From JAWXUE01 sp044432865 (lineage in GTDB: Bacteria; Bacillota_I; Bacilli_A; Acholeplasmatales; Anaeroplasmataceae): 13,655 nt of DNA. A program made the translations under genes and the position numbers. Location of the stretch: positions 1 through 13,655 of the forward strand of contig JAWXUF010000033.1 in assembly GCA_044432865.1 (NCBI GenBank), given 5' to 3'. Under the pieces are notes generated by a model. The model ran no database searches. It was not told the DNA's origin and was given only the letters and a program-made list of their open reading frames with translations. Of the stretch, positions 13,607 through 13,655 are shown piece by piece (within the stretch, counting starts at the first letter, position 1; each line of letters starts with the position of its first letter).

Positions 13607-13655
13607 ATGGCAAGAAAAAATAGAAAGTACGAACCTGAATTTAAAATTAAAGTTA
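13607..13655 (+). CDS. Transposase OrfA of an IS3-family element, 5' fragment
   Basis: ATG follows GGGGTG by 8 nt and opens MARKNRKYEPEFKIKV, the N-terminus of the helix-turn-helix OrfA proteins of IS3/IS150 elements (compare M-x-R-K-x-R-K-Y-x-x-E-F-K-x-x-V). Only 16 codons are in the window, so nothing can be said on whether the gene is intact. Full elements encode OrfA and an integrase-type OrfB, usually joined by a -1 frameshift. Confidence 0.75.
   Translation, partial: MARKNRKYEPEFKIKV

Larger units (their letters stand above)
13537..13655 (+). mobile_element. Left end of an IS3-family insertion sequence
   Basis: The likely terminal sequence begins TGAAACGCACCCC at 13537, with the TG start expected for IS3 elements and an end resembling the TG...CACCCC...CTTGGACA ends of Firmicutes IS3 relatives, as I recall them. 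Inside it are a promoter, a hairpin and the start of a transposase frame. The element runs past the window edge, so the right end, second frame and target duplication cannot be seen. Confidence 0.7.

Overview
The window is AT-rich chromosomal DNA from a low-GC Gram-positive lineage. I infer a gut-type member of Bacilli/Erysipelotrichia or a related lineage with a reduced genome. Three things support this: the secG-rnr-smpB-ssrA and yqeG-yqeH-yqeK-rsfS gene orders typical of Firmicutes, strong GGAGG-type ribosome binding sites, and a SigK-type sporulation sigma factor. TGA is used as a stop (rnr), so the Mycoplasma code 4 does not apply. Species cannot be named from sequence reading alone.

Layout from left to right. 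1-1326 (minus) is a large HD-domain protein of the (p)ppGpp-hydrolase type, cut by the left window edge. 1446-1797 (minus) is tmRNA (ssrA) with its own promoter and terminator. 1858-2187 (minus) is a small membrane protein preceded by a perfect 36-bp palindrome. 2290-6127 (minus) holds smpB, rnr, an S66 peptidase and secG. These combine trans-translation, RNA decay of stalled messages and Sec export, with a hairpin terminator set between secG and the peptidase. 6145-7200 (minus) is a two-repeat Na+/Ca2+-type exchanger. 7294-8589 (minus) is enolase. 8677-9162 (minus) is an unknown four-helix membrane protein, and 9280-10221 (plus) is an unknown protein divergent from it that looks like a metal-site-less relative of zinc-dependent phospholipase C proteins. 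10237-12762 (minus) is the overlapping rsfS-yqeK-yqeH-yqeG operon (ribosome maturation, silencing and nucleotide turnover). 12835-13527 (plus) is a sigK-like gene. From about 13537 an IS3-family element begins and runs off the right edge.

Functional themes are ribosome rescue and quality control (tmRNA, SmpB, RNase R), ribosome biogenesis (YqeH, RsfS), alarmone-type HD hydrolases (the left-edge protein and YqeK), central glycolysis, and sporulation-type transcription control. Most genes are ordinary housekeeping. The less ordinary points are a tmRNA tag ending in Ala-Cys, the long perfect palindrome, the degenerate phospholipase-like protein, a short hydrophobic pro-like leader on SigK, and an IS end whose hairpin can hide the transposase ribosome binding site in read-through RNA. 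I did not find a multi-gene system that I would call new.
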